The position numbers and the translations under genes were made by a program. The notes below the pieces were generated by a model, which was not told the origin of the DNA, made no database searches, and worked only from the letters and a program-made list of their open reading frames with translations. From NCBI GenBank assembly GCA_963715485.1, contig OY970244.1:1364001-1428000 (forward strand): DNA of 64,000 nt, given 5' to 3'. Origin of the DNA: SG8-30 sp963715485. GTDB taxonomy: Bacteria > Pseudomonadota > Gammaproteobacteria > Steroidobacterales > Steroidobacteraceae. Positions 35,527 through 46,544 of the stretch are shown piece after piece (within the stretch, counting starts at the first letter, position 1; each line of letters begins with the position of its first letter).

Positions 35527-35985
35527 TCAATCCCCCTGGGGTGCTGCTGCCGCGATGCGGTCGAGCGCGGCGGTCAGGGCCAACTCATAGCCTGCTGCAC
35601 CGAGCCCGACGATGCTGCCGACGGCGACGTCGGAAAAGTACGAGTGCCGGCGGAAGGGCTCGCGCGCGTTCACGTTGGAGAGGTGCACCTCGATGAAAGG
35701 CACCGCAACCGCCAGTAGCGCATCACGCAAAGCGACGCTGGTGTGGGTGAAAGCGCCCGGGTTGATGATGACGAAGTCCACCGGGTCCCGGGCCAGGCGC
35801 TGGATTCGCTCGACCAGCTCGTGCTCAGCGTTGCTCTGGAAGGTCTCGAGGGACGCGCCGCGCGCCTCGGCCAGGGCGGTCAGCCGCTGCTCGACATCCG
35901 CAAGGGTCGTGGCGCCGTACAGCGACGGCTCCCGTGTTCCGAGCAGATTGAGGTTGGGCCCGTTCAAGAGGAGCACTTTAGTCAT
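35527..35985 (-). CDS. aroQ: Type II 3-dehydroquinate dehydratase
   Basis: 152 residues from ATG 35985 (MTKVLLLNGPNLNLLGTREP), the standard start of the family. Conserved blocks: GPNLNLLG, the catalytic Tyr23 (SLYG), NPGAFTHTSVALRDAL and VHLSNVNAREPFR with the active-site His. It dehydrates 3-dehydroquinate in the shikimate pathway. It leads the block aroQ-accB-accC. The 136-base gap upstream (35986-36121) to the TlpA gene probably holds its promoter, but no convincing -35/-10 is visible. Confidence 0.96.
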   Translation of the reverse strand: MTKVLLLNGPNLNLLGTREPSLYGATTLADVEQRLTALAEARGASLETFQSNAEHELVERIQRLARDPVDFVIINPGAFTHTSVALRDALLAVAVPFIEVHLSNVNAREPFRRHSYFSDVAVGSIVGLGAAGYELALTAALDRIAAAAPQGD

Positions 35986-36121
35986 CGTTCTTATCGTCTC
36001 GTCCCGCCGTCCCCGGTCGCGGCAGCCGGGCATCATTCAACCTTACCGGTGGGTTTTTGTCTACTTGCGGCATGTAAGCGGCAAGTTCGCGGTAGTTCGA
36101 CGCCGTTCGGAGCGATTCCTG

Positions 36122-36757
36122 CTAGCTGTCCCCCGCGGGGATGGCTGCCAGCTCGGCTCTGATTCGGATCCGCGCTGCTTCGATGGCCAACTTGCCGGCG
36201 TCGACCTCGCCGACTGCCTGGAGTATTGCATCGGCCTGGGAGGCGTGGAGCTCCCCCACGTGGACAGTCACGATCCGCCCGAGCCGGTCGGTGAATATGG
36301 TAAACGGGAATCCCATGGTTTCCATGCCGAAGGCCCGGGCTGCGTCGAGTCCATCCTGCTCACCGATCAGTATTGGATACTCGATCGGGGTTTCCTTCAT
36401 GTAAGCCAGCACATCCTCGCGAAAGTCGACGGCTACGCCGATGACTTCGTATCCACGCGGCCCATATCGGCCCCTGAGCGAGTTGAGCAGCGGAATTTCG
36501 CGCCGGCACGGCGGACACCAGGTGGCCCAGAAGTTGATCAGCAGTGGCCGCCCATCCCACTCGGTGATCGAGCGCTGCTGGCCGCTCGCGTCGGCAAGCG
36601 AGAACTCGGGACGCATCTCGGGCACGGTCCGGCCGGTGCTGGTGGGCCCGGCCTGGGTCGCTGCCGCGCCGTCGTCGGTGCGACTGAGGTAATAGCCGGC
36701 GGCGAGCGCGACGCCGGCGACGACGACCACACCGGCTGCAGTGACCGCGCGTCTCAT
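36122..36757 (-). CDS. TlpA-like thioredoxin-family protein, membrane-anchored
   Basis: 211 residues from ATG 36757, which overlaps the dsbD stop (ATGA); an ATG nine bases earlier (36766) is also in frame. An N-terminal helix (AVTAAGVVVVAGVALAAGYY) anchors a periplasmic thioredoxin domain with INFWATWCPPCRREIP (CPPC) and GFPFTIFTD with the cis-proline. TlpA/ResA-like proteins reduce cytochrome c apoproteins or other periplasmic cysteines, using electrons from DsbD-type donors; the coupled dsbD gene fits that. Confidence 0.92.
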   Translation of the reverse strand: MRRAVTAAGVVVVAGVALAAGYYLSRTDDGAAATQAGPTSTGRTVPEMRPEFSLADASGQQRSITEWDGRPLLINFWATWCPPCRREIPLLNSLRGRYGPRGYEVIGVAVDFREDVLAYMKETPIEYPILIGEQDGLDAARAFGMETMGFPFTIFTDRLGRIVTVHVGELHASQADAILQAVGEVDAGKLAIEAARIRIRAELAAIPAGDS

Positions 36758-38589
36758 GCCTGGCATTCCCGCGCGAACCGTGCCAGGTGCTGCCTGAATT
36801 CCGCGGCCGGAACAAATCCGACCAGCCGGAAGTTGCGACACTCGCTGCCATCCTGGCCAAAGAATGCAGTAGTGGGCGGGCCGAAGATCCCGAAACGCTT
36901 GAGCAGCGCCTGATGGTCCTCGTTGTTGGCACTCACGTCCGCCTTGAGCAGAACGAACCCGCCGAGATCGCCCTGGACCTGCGGGTCCGAGAACGTGTAC
37001 TTGTCCATTTCCTTGCAGGAAACGCACCAGTCGGCATAGAAGTCGACCATTACCGGGCGGCCGGCGGCCGCAGCAACCTGCCGATCGAGGTCGGCAACGC
37101 TCTGGATGGGCTGGAATGGCAACTCGTTGGCAGTTGCGACCGTGTGGCCGCCGCGGCCGAAGAGTGAAACTCCCTTCAGTGGCTGCAGCGGGTCACCAGA
37201 GCCGGCCGCCGCGCCTACCAGCAGGATTACGCCACAGACCATGGCGAACAGGCCGATACCCCGTGCCAGGGGGCTGGTGATGGCCCGGCCATGACCGGGA
37301 CTCTTGCTGAATCCGCCAAAGTAATAGCCGGCGACGAATGCCAGCAGCGCCCACAGTGCGACGGTCAGCGGGCCAGGCAGGATGCGATCCAGCATCCACA
37401 CCGCGACGCCGAGGAACATGACACCGAACAGCGCCTTGACAGTGTCCATCCATGGTCCGGCCCTGGGCAGCAACTTGCCTTCGGCGACGCCGACCAGCAG
37501 CAGTGGCGCGCCCATGCCCAATGACAGCGAAAACAACGCCAATGCGCCGCGGAAGACGTCTCCCGTCTGGCCTATCACCGCCAGGGTCGCAACCAGCGGC
37601 GGCGCAACGCAGGCGGTAACCACCAGCGCCGACAATGCGCCCATGATGAAGGTGCCGGTGAAGGTCCCGGCCTTCTGCCGCCCGGAAGCGGCATGCAGGC
37701 GATTATGCAGGCTTGCTGGCAGCTGCAGTTCGTACAGCCCGAACATGGCCAGGGCCAGCGCCACGAAGAGCAGCGCAAAGGCAATCAGGATCCAGGGTTG
37801 CTGGAAGAAGGCCTGCGCCTGCTGGCCGGCCGCGGCGAAAGCCGCGCCGGCAACGGTATAGGTGAGCGACATGCCAAGCACGTAGGTCAGCGAAAGCGTG
37901 AACGATCTTCCGGGCGTGGCTTGCTTGCCCTGTCCGGCAATGATCCCCGACAGGATCGGGATCATGGGCAGTACGCAGGGAGTAAATGCCAGCAGCAACC
38001 CGAAGCCGAAGAACGAGGCCACCACCGCCAGGATGTTGCCGCTGGAAATCAGGCTGGCGAGCCGGTCCTGCTCCGCCACCATGGTGCTGCCAGCGCTTGA
38101 CGGCACTCCGGACGATGCCGCTGCGTTGGCACCCGGAGGAGGCATGGATACGCTGATGGCCTTGGTAATCGGCGGGTAGCACAGGCCGGCGTCCGCGCAG
38201 CCCTGGTAGGTCACCTTGAGTTCGACGATGTCGGCCCCCGGCGCCCGCTCCAGGGGCACCTGAGCGTCGAGCTGCTGGTAGTAGACTTCCACCTCGCCGA
38301 AAAACTCGTCGGTCTTCCTCTTGCCGTCCGGCATCGTGACCGTGCCCGGGGTGAAACCTGGCGTTTCGGTCTTCACTGCCACACGGTGCCGATACAGGTA
38401 GTAGCCGTCGGCAATGATCCAGTTGAGGGCGACTGCTTCGCCGCCATCGGCCGTGGCGGTCAGCTTGAATGCCTCGTCAGGCGGCAGGAATTCGTCATCG
38501 CTGGAGACCCCGCCAAGCAGGCCCTGGGCCGAAGCGCCAGCGCTACCCAGGCACGCCAGGCCCAGAAGGAAAACCGCGATGCTCTTCAT
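36754..38589 (-). CDS. dsbD: Thiol:disulfide interchange protein DsbD
   Basis: 611 residues. Signal peptide (MKSIAVFLLGLACLGSAGASA), then the DsbD-alpha domain with the cysteine pair around YQGCADAGLCYPP, an eight-helix membrane domain (LLLAFTPCVLPMIPILSG carries the first channel Cys, TACVAPPLVATLAVI the second) and a C-terminal thioredoxin domain with DFYADWCVSCKEMD. It passes electrons from cytoplasmic thioredoxin (trxA here) to periplasmic DsbC- and CcmG-type proteins. Length is slightly over the E. coli protein's 565. Confidence 0.96.
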   Translation of the reverse strand: MKSIAVFLLGLACLGSAGASAQGLLGGVSSDDEFLPPDEAFKLTATADGGEAVALNWIIADGYYLYRHRVAVKTETPGFTPGTVTMPDGKRKTDEFFGEVEVYYQQLDAQVPLERAPGADIVELKVTYQGCADAGLCYPPITKAISVSMPPPGANAAASSGVPSSAGSTMVAEQDRLASLISSGNILAVVASFFGFGLLLAFTPCVLPMIPILSGIIAGQGKQATPGRSFTLSLTYVLGMSLTYTVAGAAFAAAGQQAQAFFQQPWILIAFALLFVALALAMFGLYELQLPASLHNRLHAASGRQKAGTFTGTFIMGALSALVVTACVAPPLVATLAVIGQTGDVFRGALALFSLSLGMGAPLLLVGVAEGKLLPRAGPWMDTVKALFGVMFLGVAVWMLDRILPGPLTVALWALLAFVAGYYFGGFSKSPGHGRAITSPLARGIGLFAMVCGVILLVGAAAGSGDPLQPLKGVSLFGRGGHTVATANELPFQPIQSVADLDRQVAAAAGRPVMVDFYADWCVSCKEMDKYTFSDPQVQGDLGGFVLLKADVSANNEDHQALLKRFGIFGPPTTAFFGQDGSECRNFRLVGFVPAAEFRQHLARFARECQA

Positions 38590-38622
38590 GTCGATCCTGT
38601 GTCCAAGAACTGACGGCCGTGA

Positions 38623-38946
38623 TCATCCAGCCAGGGTCTGACCGAGCCAGGCCAGGTATCGTTCCGAGCCGCCCGCCACCTCGATGGCGACGACCTCCGG
38701 CGCCTCATAGGGATGCAGCGCCTCGATCCGGGCGGTGAGGTTAGCCAGTCGTTCCTTGCTTGTCTTGATAATCAGTAGCACTTCCTGGTCATCGAGGAGC
38801 TGCCCCTCCCAGAAATAGGTCGAGCCGACCGGACCCAGCCGGTTTACGCAGGCTGCCAGCCGCTCCAGCACCAGGTCCTTGGCTATTTTACTGGCGACGG
38901 CCTCGTCGGGACAGGTGCAAAGGACAATAAAATATATGTTATTCAT
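38623..38946 (-). CDS. cutA: Divalent-cation tolerance protein CutA
   Basis: 107 residues from ATG 38946 (MNNIYFIVLCTCPDEA), the usual start; a longer in-frame start would add unrelated residues. Family motifs: CPDEAVASKIAKDLVLERLAAC, YFWEGQLLDDQEVLLIIKT and HPYEAPEVVAIEV. CutA is a compact trimeric protein linked genetically to copper tolerance, with no established reaction. Located 33 bases from dsbD and divergent from groES. Confidence 0.93.
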   Translation of the reverse strand: MNNIYFIVLCTCPDEAVASKIAKDLVLERLAACVNRLGPVGSTYFWEGQLLDDQEVLLIIKTSKERLANLTARIEALHPYEAPEVVAIEVAGGSERYLAWLGQTLAG

Positions 38947-39013
38947 ATGGTTATGCCAGATCTGGGGGCTGATGTGACTTCCGACCCTGGTCATGTCCTC
39001 AATTTGTCGCCCC

Positions 39014-39039
39014 CTTGAATTCTAGCTTTTAGCCCCTAT
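39014..39039 (+). promoter_or_regulatory. Sigma-32-type heat-shock promoter of groES-groEL
   Basis: CTTGAA (39014-39019), a 13-base spacer and CCCCTAT (39033-39039) match the RpoH pattern CTTGAA-N13-17-CCCCATNT closely. It lies about 95 bases upstream of groES. The start of transcription would be near 39047, inside the CIRCE element. Confidence 0.75.
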
Positions 39040-39041
39040 GA

Positions 39042-39068
39042 TTAGCAGCCACCCAAGGCGAGTGCTAA
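39042..39068 (+). promoter_or_regulatory. CIRCE operator (HrcA site)
   Basis: TTAGCAGCC-N9-GAGTGCTAA: the right arm is the exact consensus and the left arm differs from TTAGCACTC at two positions. It overlaps the expected start point of the sigma-32 promoter, the normal place for HrcA repression. Confidence 0.85.
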
Positions 39069-39128
39069 CAGCGCTGGCCGGTGTTCACCAAACAACGTCC
39101 AGAAATGGAACCTAAGGAGTGATGATCC

Positions 39129-39419
39129 ATGAAGATTCGTCCGCTTCATGACCGCGTGATCGTCAAGCGCGAAGAAGAAGAGCGCAAGTCACCAGGCGGC
39201 ATCGTGATCCCCGATACGGCAGCCGAGAAGCCCATCCGGGGCAAGATCCTTGCGGTCGGCAAGGGCAAGATCCTGGAAAACGGCAACGTTCGCCCGCTCG
39301 ACCTCAAGGTCGGCGACAAGGTGCTTTTTGGCAAGTACGGCGGCACTGAGGTCAAGGTCGACGGCGAAGATCTCCTCGTCATGCGCGAGGAAGACATCAT
39401 GGCCGTCATCGAGAAGTGA
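39129..39419 (+). CDS. groES: Co-chaperonin GroES
   Basis: 96 residues. Canonical text: MKIRPLHDRVIVKREEEE, the mobile loop EERKSPGGIVIPDTA, and GKYGGTEVKVDGEDLLVMREEDIMAV. Ribosome site AAGGAG lies 10 bases before ATG. GroES forms the heptameric lid of GroEL. Preceded by a sigma-32-type promoter and CIRCE, followed by groEL 36 bases later. Confidence 0.98.
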   Translation: MKIRPLHDRVIVKREEEERKSPGGIVIPDTAAEKPIRGKILAVGKGKILENGNVRPLDLKVGDKVLFGKYGGTEVKVDGEDLLVMREEDIMAVIEK

Positions 39420-39455
39420 CCCGGGCCAACCCAAAGAATTCAGAGGTAATGACAC

Positions 39456-41096
<1,641 letters not shown>

Positions 41097-41125
41097 TCCG
41101 GTCCCCGACGGCCGTACTGCCAGGG

Positions 41126-41156
41126 AAGCCCCGCCAACCGGCGGGGCTTTTCTTTT
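41126..41156 (+). terminator. Rho-independent terminator after groEL
   Basis: AAGCCCCGCC (41126-41135), loop AACC, GGCGGGGCTT (41140-41149), then a T-rich tract (TTCTTTT). A perfect 10-base GC-rich stem with a U tail, 30 bases after the groEL stop. Confidence 0.92.
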
Positions 41157-41206
41157 GCCTGGTCCCCATCGGTTACGATTGGGCATCTGCACCCGGAGCG
41201 ACGCGC

Positions 41207-41629
41207 ATGCAGGCAGCCTGGCTGGTTATCGCCATCGTTTCGACCTTTGGATATCACCTGGTCATCAAGCTGACGCCGGCTTCGGTCAACCCACTGGTTT
41301 CGCTGGCCGTCACCTACGCGACCGTGACCGCGCTGTTTGCGTTGGCCGCCGTGCTCGTGCCCGACGGTGCGCCGCTGCGCGAGTCGTTCCGGCAGGTCAA
41401 CTGGACAGCGCTGGCGCTCGCCGGGGCGATCATCGGCCTGGACCTCGGCTTCCTGCTGCTCTATCGCACGGGGTTCGATCTGAGCCTTGGCCAGATCGTC
41501 ACGCAGTCCGCCGCCGCATTGCTCCTGATCGGCGCTGGCGTGGCGTTGTTCCGGGAACGGATTTCCCTGTCTGCCATCGCCGGCGTGGCCCTCTGCATCG
41601 CCGGACTGTGGCTGATCAGCAGGCGTTGA
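41207..41629 (+). CDS. Small EamA/DMT-type membrane protein
   Basis: 140 residues from ATG 41207, with four to five hydrophobic helices (about 3-20, 29-48, 69-88, 94-113, 120-137), the size of half an EamA/DMT transporter. SLGQIVTQSAAALLLIGAGVALFRERIS and ISLSAIAGVALCIAGL are typical EamA text. Half-size members usually act as dimers exporting small metabolites; substrate unknown. It ends 10 bases before glnE, possibly in one transcript. Confidence 0.75.
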   Translation: MQAAWLVIAIVSTFGYHLVIKLTPASVNPLVSLAVTYATVTALFALAAVLVPDGAPLRESFRQVNWTALALAGAIIGLDLGFLLLYRTGFDLSLGQIVTQSAAALLLIGAGVALFRERISLSAIAGVALCIAGLWLISRR

Positions 41630-41639
41630 GCGACCGGCG

Positions 41640-44567
41640 ATGACGGACACTCCGGCAATCGCGCCCACGGCACTTACGGGCCAGTTATTCGATCGCGCCA
41701 GGGAATTGTCGAGCCGATTCAGGCAGGCGGGCGGCGCGGCATCCCAGCTCGACGCTAACGAACTCGAAATGGTCTTCGCCTGCAGCGAGTTTGTCGCAGC
41801 AAGCGCTGTTCGCGAACCGGCGATGCTGGACTCGCTGGCCGTCTCAGGGGAGCTCGACCGACCGCGCCGCGACGGCGAAGTCGACGAACTCGCGCTTGGC
41901 CTGCTGGATCTTCATGAGGATGAGCCGGGCTTCATGGCCGCGCTGAGGGCGCTGCGACGCCGCGAACTGGTCCGTATCGCGTGGCGGGACCTGACCGGCC
42001 GCGCCACCCTCGCCGGGACGCTGGAGGAGCTCTCGGCGCTGGCCGATGCCGCGATCCACTCGGCCCACGACTTCGCGTCTCGTGCGCTCGCCTCGCGTTT
42101 TGGCACGCCGCGCTCGGCTGGCGGCGCGCAATCCGGGTTGGTCGTGCTGGGGATGGGCAAGCTTGGCGGGAGGGAGCTGAATTTCTCGTCGGACGTCGAC
42201 CTGGTGTTTCTCTACCCGGAAGGCGGCGAGACCGACGGCAGGAAGAGTGTCGCCAACGAGGAGTACTTCACGCGACTCGGGCAGGCGCTGATTCGCCTGC
42301 TCGACGCGCCGACCGCTGAGGGTTTCGTCTTCCGGGTGGACATGAGGCTCAGGCCTTTCGGAGAGTCCGGTCCGCTGGTCGCCAGCTTCGGCGCGTTCGA
42401 GGACTACCTGCAGCAGCACGGGCGTGACTGGGAGCGCTACGCCTACGTGAAGGCGCGCGCAATCACGGGGCTCGACCGCTACGCCGAGCTGTACGAAGAG
42501 GTGATCAGGCCCTTCGTCTATCGCCGTTACCTCGATTTCGGCGTGTTCGAGTCGTTGCGGGAAATGAAGGAAATGATCGAGCGCGAGGTGGTGCGGCGCG
42601 AATTGCAGGACAACGTCAAGCTTGGTCCGGGCGGCATACGCGAGATCGAGTTCGTCGCACAGTCGCTGCAGCTGATCCGCGGCGGCAGTGACCGTCGGCT
42701 GCAGAGCCAGTCGCTGCTCGAAGTACTGCCGCGCCTGGAAGGGGCCAAGCTGCTGGATCATGCGGCGGTTCGTGAGCTTGGCGAAAGCTATGATTTCCTG
42801 CGCCGGGTCGAGAACCGGTTGCAGATGTTCGAGGATGGGCAGACTCATACCCTTCCCGCGGATGACGCTGGCCGGACCCGGGTTGCCCTGAGCATGGGGT
42901 TTGATGGCTGGCAGGCCTTCAGCACCGCATTCGATGCCGTTCGTACGCAGGTATCGACCCGTTTCCGCGATGTCGTATTTGGTCCCGAGCGGGCCCCGGG
43001 CGAGCCGTCGACGGCCGATCTCGGCGCACTATGGGCGATGGAGACCGACCGGCAGAGGGTTGCCGAAGATGTTCGCCGCCTGGGCCTGGAGGATCCCGAG
43101 GCAATCGCGGGCGAGTTGCTCGAGATCAGGGATTCGAGCTACCACGCGCGACTTGACGAGCATGGACGCAGGCGACTGTCGATCCTGCTGCCCCGGGTCC
43201 TGCGGAGCATCGCCGCGAAACCGCGCCCCGGCGATGCGCCTGGCACGTCGCCGGCGGTCGGCGAGGCCGTCCTGCTGCATCGTATTCGCAGCATCGTCGA
43301 GGCCATCGGTGGCCGCACCGCCTATCTTTCACTGCTCAACGAGAATCCGCCTGCGCTCGAGCGGCTGGTCGAGGTGTGCAGGCATGGCGATTTCCTGGCC
43401 CGGCAGGTTGCCGCATTTCCAATATTGCTTGACGAGCTCATAGACGAGCGCGTCTTCGAGGTGCTGCCGGACCGTGCACAGTTCGCGCGCGAACTCGATG
43501 CCCGGCTCGAGCACGCAGGTGGTGACCTGGAGCGGCAGATCGACGCGCTAAGGCATTTTCGTCGGGCCGCCAGATTCCGCGTGGCACTGCTCGACCTGAC
43601 CGGGCGGATGCCGCTGATGGTGGTCAGCGATCGCCTGACCGACGTAGCGGAACTGATACTCGACCGCGCCATGCGGATGGCATGGGAGCAACTGGTGGCG
43701 ATCCATGGCGAGCCGACCTGCGGTGGTGCCGGCGCTTCCAGGGTGGCGGGACTCGCTGCCGTCGGCTACGGCAAGCTGGGAGGCTGGGAGCTTGGCTATG
43801 CGTCGGATCTCGACCTCGTCTTTCTACACGACTCGGCGGGCGACAGTCAGCAGACGGCGGGACCCAAGGTCGTGGACAACGCAGTCTTCTTCAACCGGTT
43901 CGGGCAGCGGCTCGTACACCTGCTTACCGTCCACACGGCCGCCGGCAGGCTCTACGAGGTGGATATGCGACTGCGCCCGAGCGGCAAGGGTGGGCTTGCG
44001 GTCACGCATGTCAGCACTTTCGAGGAATACCAGCAGCGGGAGGCCTGGACCTGGGAACACCAGGCCCTGCTGCATTCGCGCTCGGTGGCGGGCAGCCCGG
44101 CGATTCGTGATGAATTCGAGCGGATCCGCCGGGACGTTCTGATGAACCACGTGCGCCGCGAGACCCTGCGCGAGGACGTGCGGTCGATGCGCGACCGGAT
44201 GCGTGCCGAGCTGAGGCGTTCGGGTGAGGGCGAATTCGACCTCAAGCAGGATCCAGGAGGGATCGCCGATATCGAGTTCCTGGCGCAGTACTGGGTGCTG
44301 CGCTGGGCCCGCGACTACCCGCCGCTGCTCAGGTACTCCGACACCATCCGGCAGCTGGAGTCGGTCGGTTCGGCAGCGCTGGTCGATCACCTCGTGATCG
44401 ACGAGCTGGTGGACGCCTATCGGAGCTTCAGGCAGGTGGTCCACCGCCTGTCGCTGGAAGAGCGGCCCTCGGTGACGCTGGCGGCGCCGTTTGCGGTCGA
44501 GCGGCAGGCCGTTTCGCGGATCTGGGAGCAGGTCATGCTCGCGGGCCGTGAACCCGCGCCGCTATAA
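41640..44567 (+). CDS. glnE: Bifunctional glutamine synthetase adenylyltransferase/deadenylylase
   Basis: 975 residues. Two nucleotidyltransferase domains, each with the GKLG and D-x-D signatures: GMGKLGGREL followed by SDVDLVF (about 170-190, adenylyl-removing half) and GYGKLGGWEL followed by SDLDLVF (about 710-730, adenylating half). GlnE modifies glutamine synthetase according to PII status. The size and both halves are intact. Downstream small genes follow closely. Confidence 0.96.
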   Translation: MTDTPAIAPTALTGQLFDRARELSSRFRQAGGAASQLDANELEMVFACSEFVAASAVREPAMLDSLAVSGELDRPRRDGEVDELALGLLDLHEDEPGFMAALRALRRRELVRIAWRDLTGRATLAGTLEELSALADAAIHSAHDFASRALASRFGTPRSAGGAQSGLVVLGMGKLGGRELNFSSDVDLVFLYPEGGETDGRKSVANEEYFTRLGQALIRLLDAPTAEGFVFRVDMRLRPFGESGPLVASFGAFEDYLQQHGRDWERYAYVKARAITGLDRYAELYEEVIRPFVYRRYLDFGVFESLREMKEMIEREVVRRELQDNVKLGPGGIREIEFVAQSLQLIRGGSDRRLQSQSLLEVLPRLEGAKLLDHAAVRELGESYDFLRRVENRLQMFEDGQTHTLPADDAGRTRVALSMGFDGWQAFSTAFDAVRTQVSTRFRDVVFGPERAPGEPSTADLGALWAMETDRQRVAEDVRRLGLEDPEAIAGELLEIRDSSYHARLDEHGRRRLSILLPRVLRSIAAKPRPGDAPGTSPAVGEAVLLHRIRSIVEAIGGRTAYLSLLNENPPALERLVEVCRHGDFLARQVAAFPILLDELIDERVFEVLPDRAQFARELDARLEHAGGDLERQIDALRHFRRAARFRVALLDLTGRMPLMVVSDRLTDVAELILDRAMRMAWEQLVAIHGEPTCGGAGASRVAGLAAVGYGKLGGWELGYASDLDLVFLHDSAGDSQQTAGPKVVDNAVFFNRFGQRLVHLLTVHTAAGRLYEVDMRLRPSGKGGLAVTHVSTFEEYQQREAWTWEHQALLHSRSVAGSPAIRDEFERIRRDVLMNHVRRETLREDVRSMRDRMRAELRRSGEGEFDLKQDPGGIADIEFLAQYWVLRWARDYPPLLRYSDTIRQLESVGSAALVDHLVIDELVDAYRSFRQVVHRLSLEERPSVTLAAPFAVERQAVSRIWEQVMLAGREPAPL

Positions 44568-44593
44568 TCCTGGCCAGCAGGGGAGACAAGAAC

Positions 44594-44797
44594 TTGACCA
44601 CCGCGCCAGTCCAGAGCGGGCTGATCGAGCCTAACGCGAGCAACGCCTACGAGGTCACGCGTGCTGACCTGCCGCTGTCCTGTCCGATGCCCGGGATGAA
44701 GCTGTGGAATTCCCATCCCAGGGTGTACCTCCCCATAGAGAAGACCGGCTGGGCCAAGTGCCCCTACTGCAGCGCCGAGTTCTCGCTGCAACCCTGA
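44594..44797 (+). CDS. Zinc-finger domain protein (zf-CHCC type)
   Basis: 67 residues from TTG 44594, with GGGAGAC seven bases upstream. The C-terminal half has ADLPLSCPMPGMKLWNSHPR and CPYCSAEF, a Cys-His-Cys-Cys pattern of the zf-CHCC family, which includes a mitochondrial complex I assembly-related group. Small cytoplasmic protein; precise role unknown. Confidence 0.82.
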   Translation: MTTAPVQSGLIEPNASNAYEVTRADLPLSCPMPGMKLWNSHPRVYLPIEKTGWAKCPYCSAEFSLQP

Positions 44798-44834
44798 ATT
44801 CCGCTGCCGGTCCCACTGGGGCGCGAGGAACGTC

Positions 44835-46544
44835 ATGAACCGATTCGTTCAGTTTGCCGCAAGAGTCGGCTGCGTAGCGGTCCTGGGGGCGGCAATCGTG
44901 TCGCTGGTCCCGGTCGTGGCGCATGCCGCAGCCACTTCGGCCGAGGAAGGGGCGGCCGGCGAGGTCGCTGCCCATTCAAGCGTTCCGATCCAGGTCGACG
45001 GCCGCGTGCTGATCCGGGTTCGCGGCTTCGCCGGATATACCGCCGAGGAGCGCGCCAGCGCCGTAGAGAAGCGCATCGTCGAATTCGCGAGTGACCGCAG
45101 CGTACCGGTCGACACGCTTCATCTGGTCGAGCAGTCTCGTGGCAGCGAAATACGCGCGGGATCAGTGACGATCTTGACGATAACCGATGCCGACGCGGCG
45201 CTCGAGGACATGAGCAGGGACCTGCTCGCCGGCGCGACGCTGGAAGTCCTCCAGCGCAGCATCGAGGCGTGGCGGGAGCAGCGCTCGCCGCGACTGTTGC
45301 TGCGCCATGCCGCCTACGCGGTCGGCGCCACCATCCTGCTCGCCGTCGTCCTGTGGCTGCTGTGCCAGGGATTCCGCCAGCTGCGAGCCGTGACCCGCCG
45401 GCAGGCTGGCGCGCGCGTCCGCGCGGTGAAGGTTGCCGGTTTCGAGGTTATTCGAGGCGGAGCACCTGCGAGGTGCGGCCCAGGCCGCCATCAAGCTGCT
45501 TTACTGGTTCGCGCTGCTCTGGGCGGTGTACCTGTACCTGCAGTTCGTGTTGCCCTGTTTCCGTGGACGCGTCCCATAGGCGATGGTCTGCTGGCACTGG
45601 TGATGGACCCGCTGACGACCCTGGCGCTGTCGTTCATTGGCGCCCTGCCCAACGTGGCCTTCCTGGTAGTGCTGTTCCTGGTCGTCCGCTACCTGCTGAA
45701 GCTGAGGCGCATGTTCTTCGCGGCGATAGAGCATGGCTCGCTGCGTTTCGAGGAGTTCGACCCGGAGTGGGCCATCCCGACCTACAAAGTGCTACGCATT
45801 TTCATCGTCGCCTTCGCAGTGGTGGTTGCGTATCCCTATATCCCCGGATCGGACTCGGCTGCGTTCAAGGGCGTCTCGGTACTGCTGGGCGTCATCTTCT
45901 CGCTCGGATCGTCCTCAGTGATCGGCAACATCATCGCCGGCTACACGATGACTTACCGCCGCGCCTTCCGCCGCGGTGATCGCATCAAGGTCGGCGACGT
46001 GATCGGGGACGTGATTGACTCCCGGGTGCTGGTGACCACACTCCGTACCCCCAAGAACGAGATCGTCGTGGTGCCCAACTCCGAAATCCTCGGCAATAGT
46101 ATCGTCAACTTCAGCTCGCTGGCCCGGATAGCGGCCTGATCCTCCACACGACGGTGGGGATCGGCTACGAGACGCCGTGGCGGCAGGTCGAGGCCATGCT
46201 GGTCATGGCCGCGGGGCGAACCGACGGCCTGCTGGCAGGAGCCGGCGCCCTTCGTGCTGCAGACGGCGCTGGGCGACTTCTGCGTGACCTACGAACTGAA
46301 CGCCTACACTGGCGACCCGTCGTCGCTGCCGCGCCTGTATTCCGCGCTGCACGCCAACATCCTCGACGTGTTCAACGAATATGGCGTACAGATCATGACC
46401 CCCAGTTACGAAGCCGATCCGCCGGAGCCGAAACTGGTCCGTCGCGCCGACTGGTATGCGGCGCCGGCCCGCCCGGCGCCCGAGGACACAGCGCCAGAGG
46501 CCGCAGCCCGATTGAACGTGGCGGCCGAACAGGCGTTACGATGA
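44835..46544 (+). pseudogene. Mechanosensitive channel MscS-type, with frameshifts
   Basis: ATG 44835 leads a signal-peptide-like start (MNRFVQFAARVGCVAVLGAA), a soluble region and an MscS core (GVIFSLGSSSVIGNIIAGYTM-like pore text, then RRGDRIKVGDVIGDV and VVVPNSEILGNSIVNFSS). Four single-base shifts break it: an extra T near 45450 and a missing C near 45561 mask a segment encoding AEHLRGAAQAAIKLLYW, a missing G near 46126 ends the frame early, and an extra G near 46232 separates the tail PAPFVLQTALGDFCVTYELN. Correcting all four gives one protein ending at 46544. Real decay or sequence error is unresolved; see the finding on this region. Confidence 0.8.

Noticed and set aside
39129..39455. 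Minus-strand frames over groES
   Set aside because: They are shadows of a fully conserved groES.
46141..46544. Separate small gene after the second mscS gene
   Set aside because: The tail LQTALGDFCVTYELNAYTGD is the known C-terminal part of MscS proteins, so it belongs to the frameshifted mscS gene.
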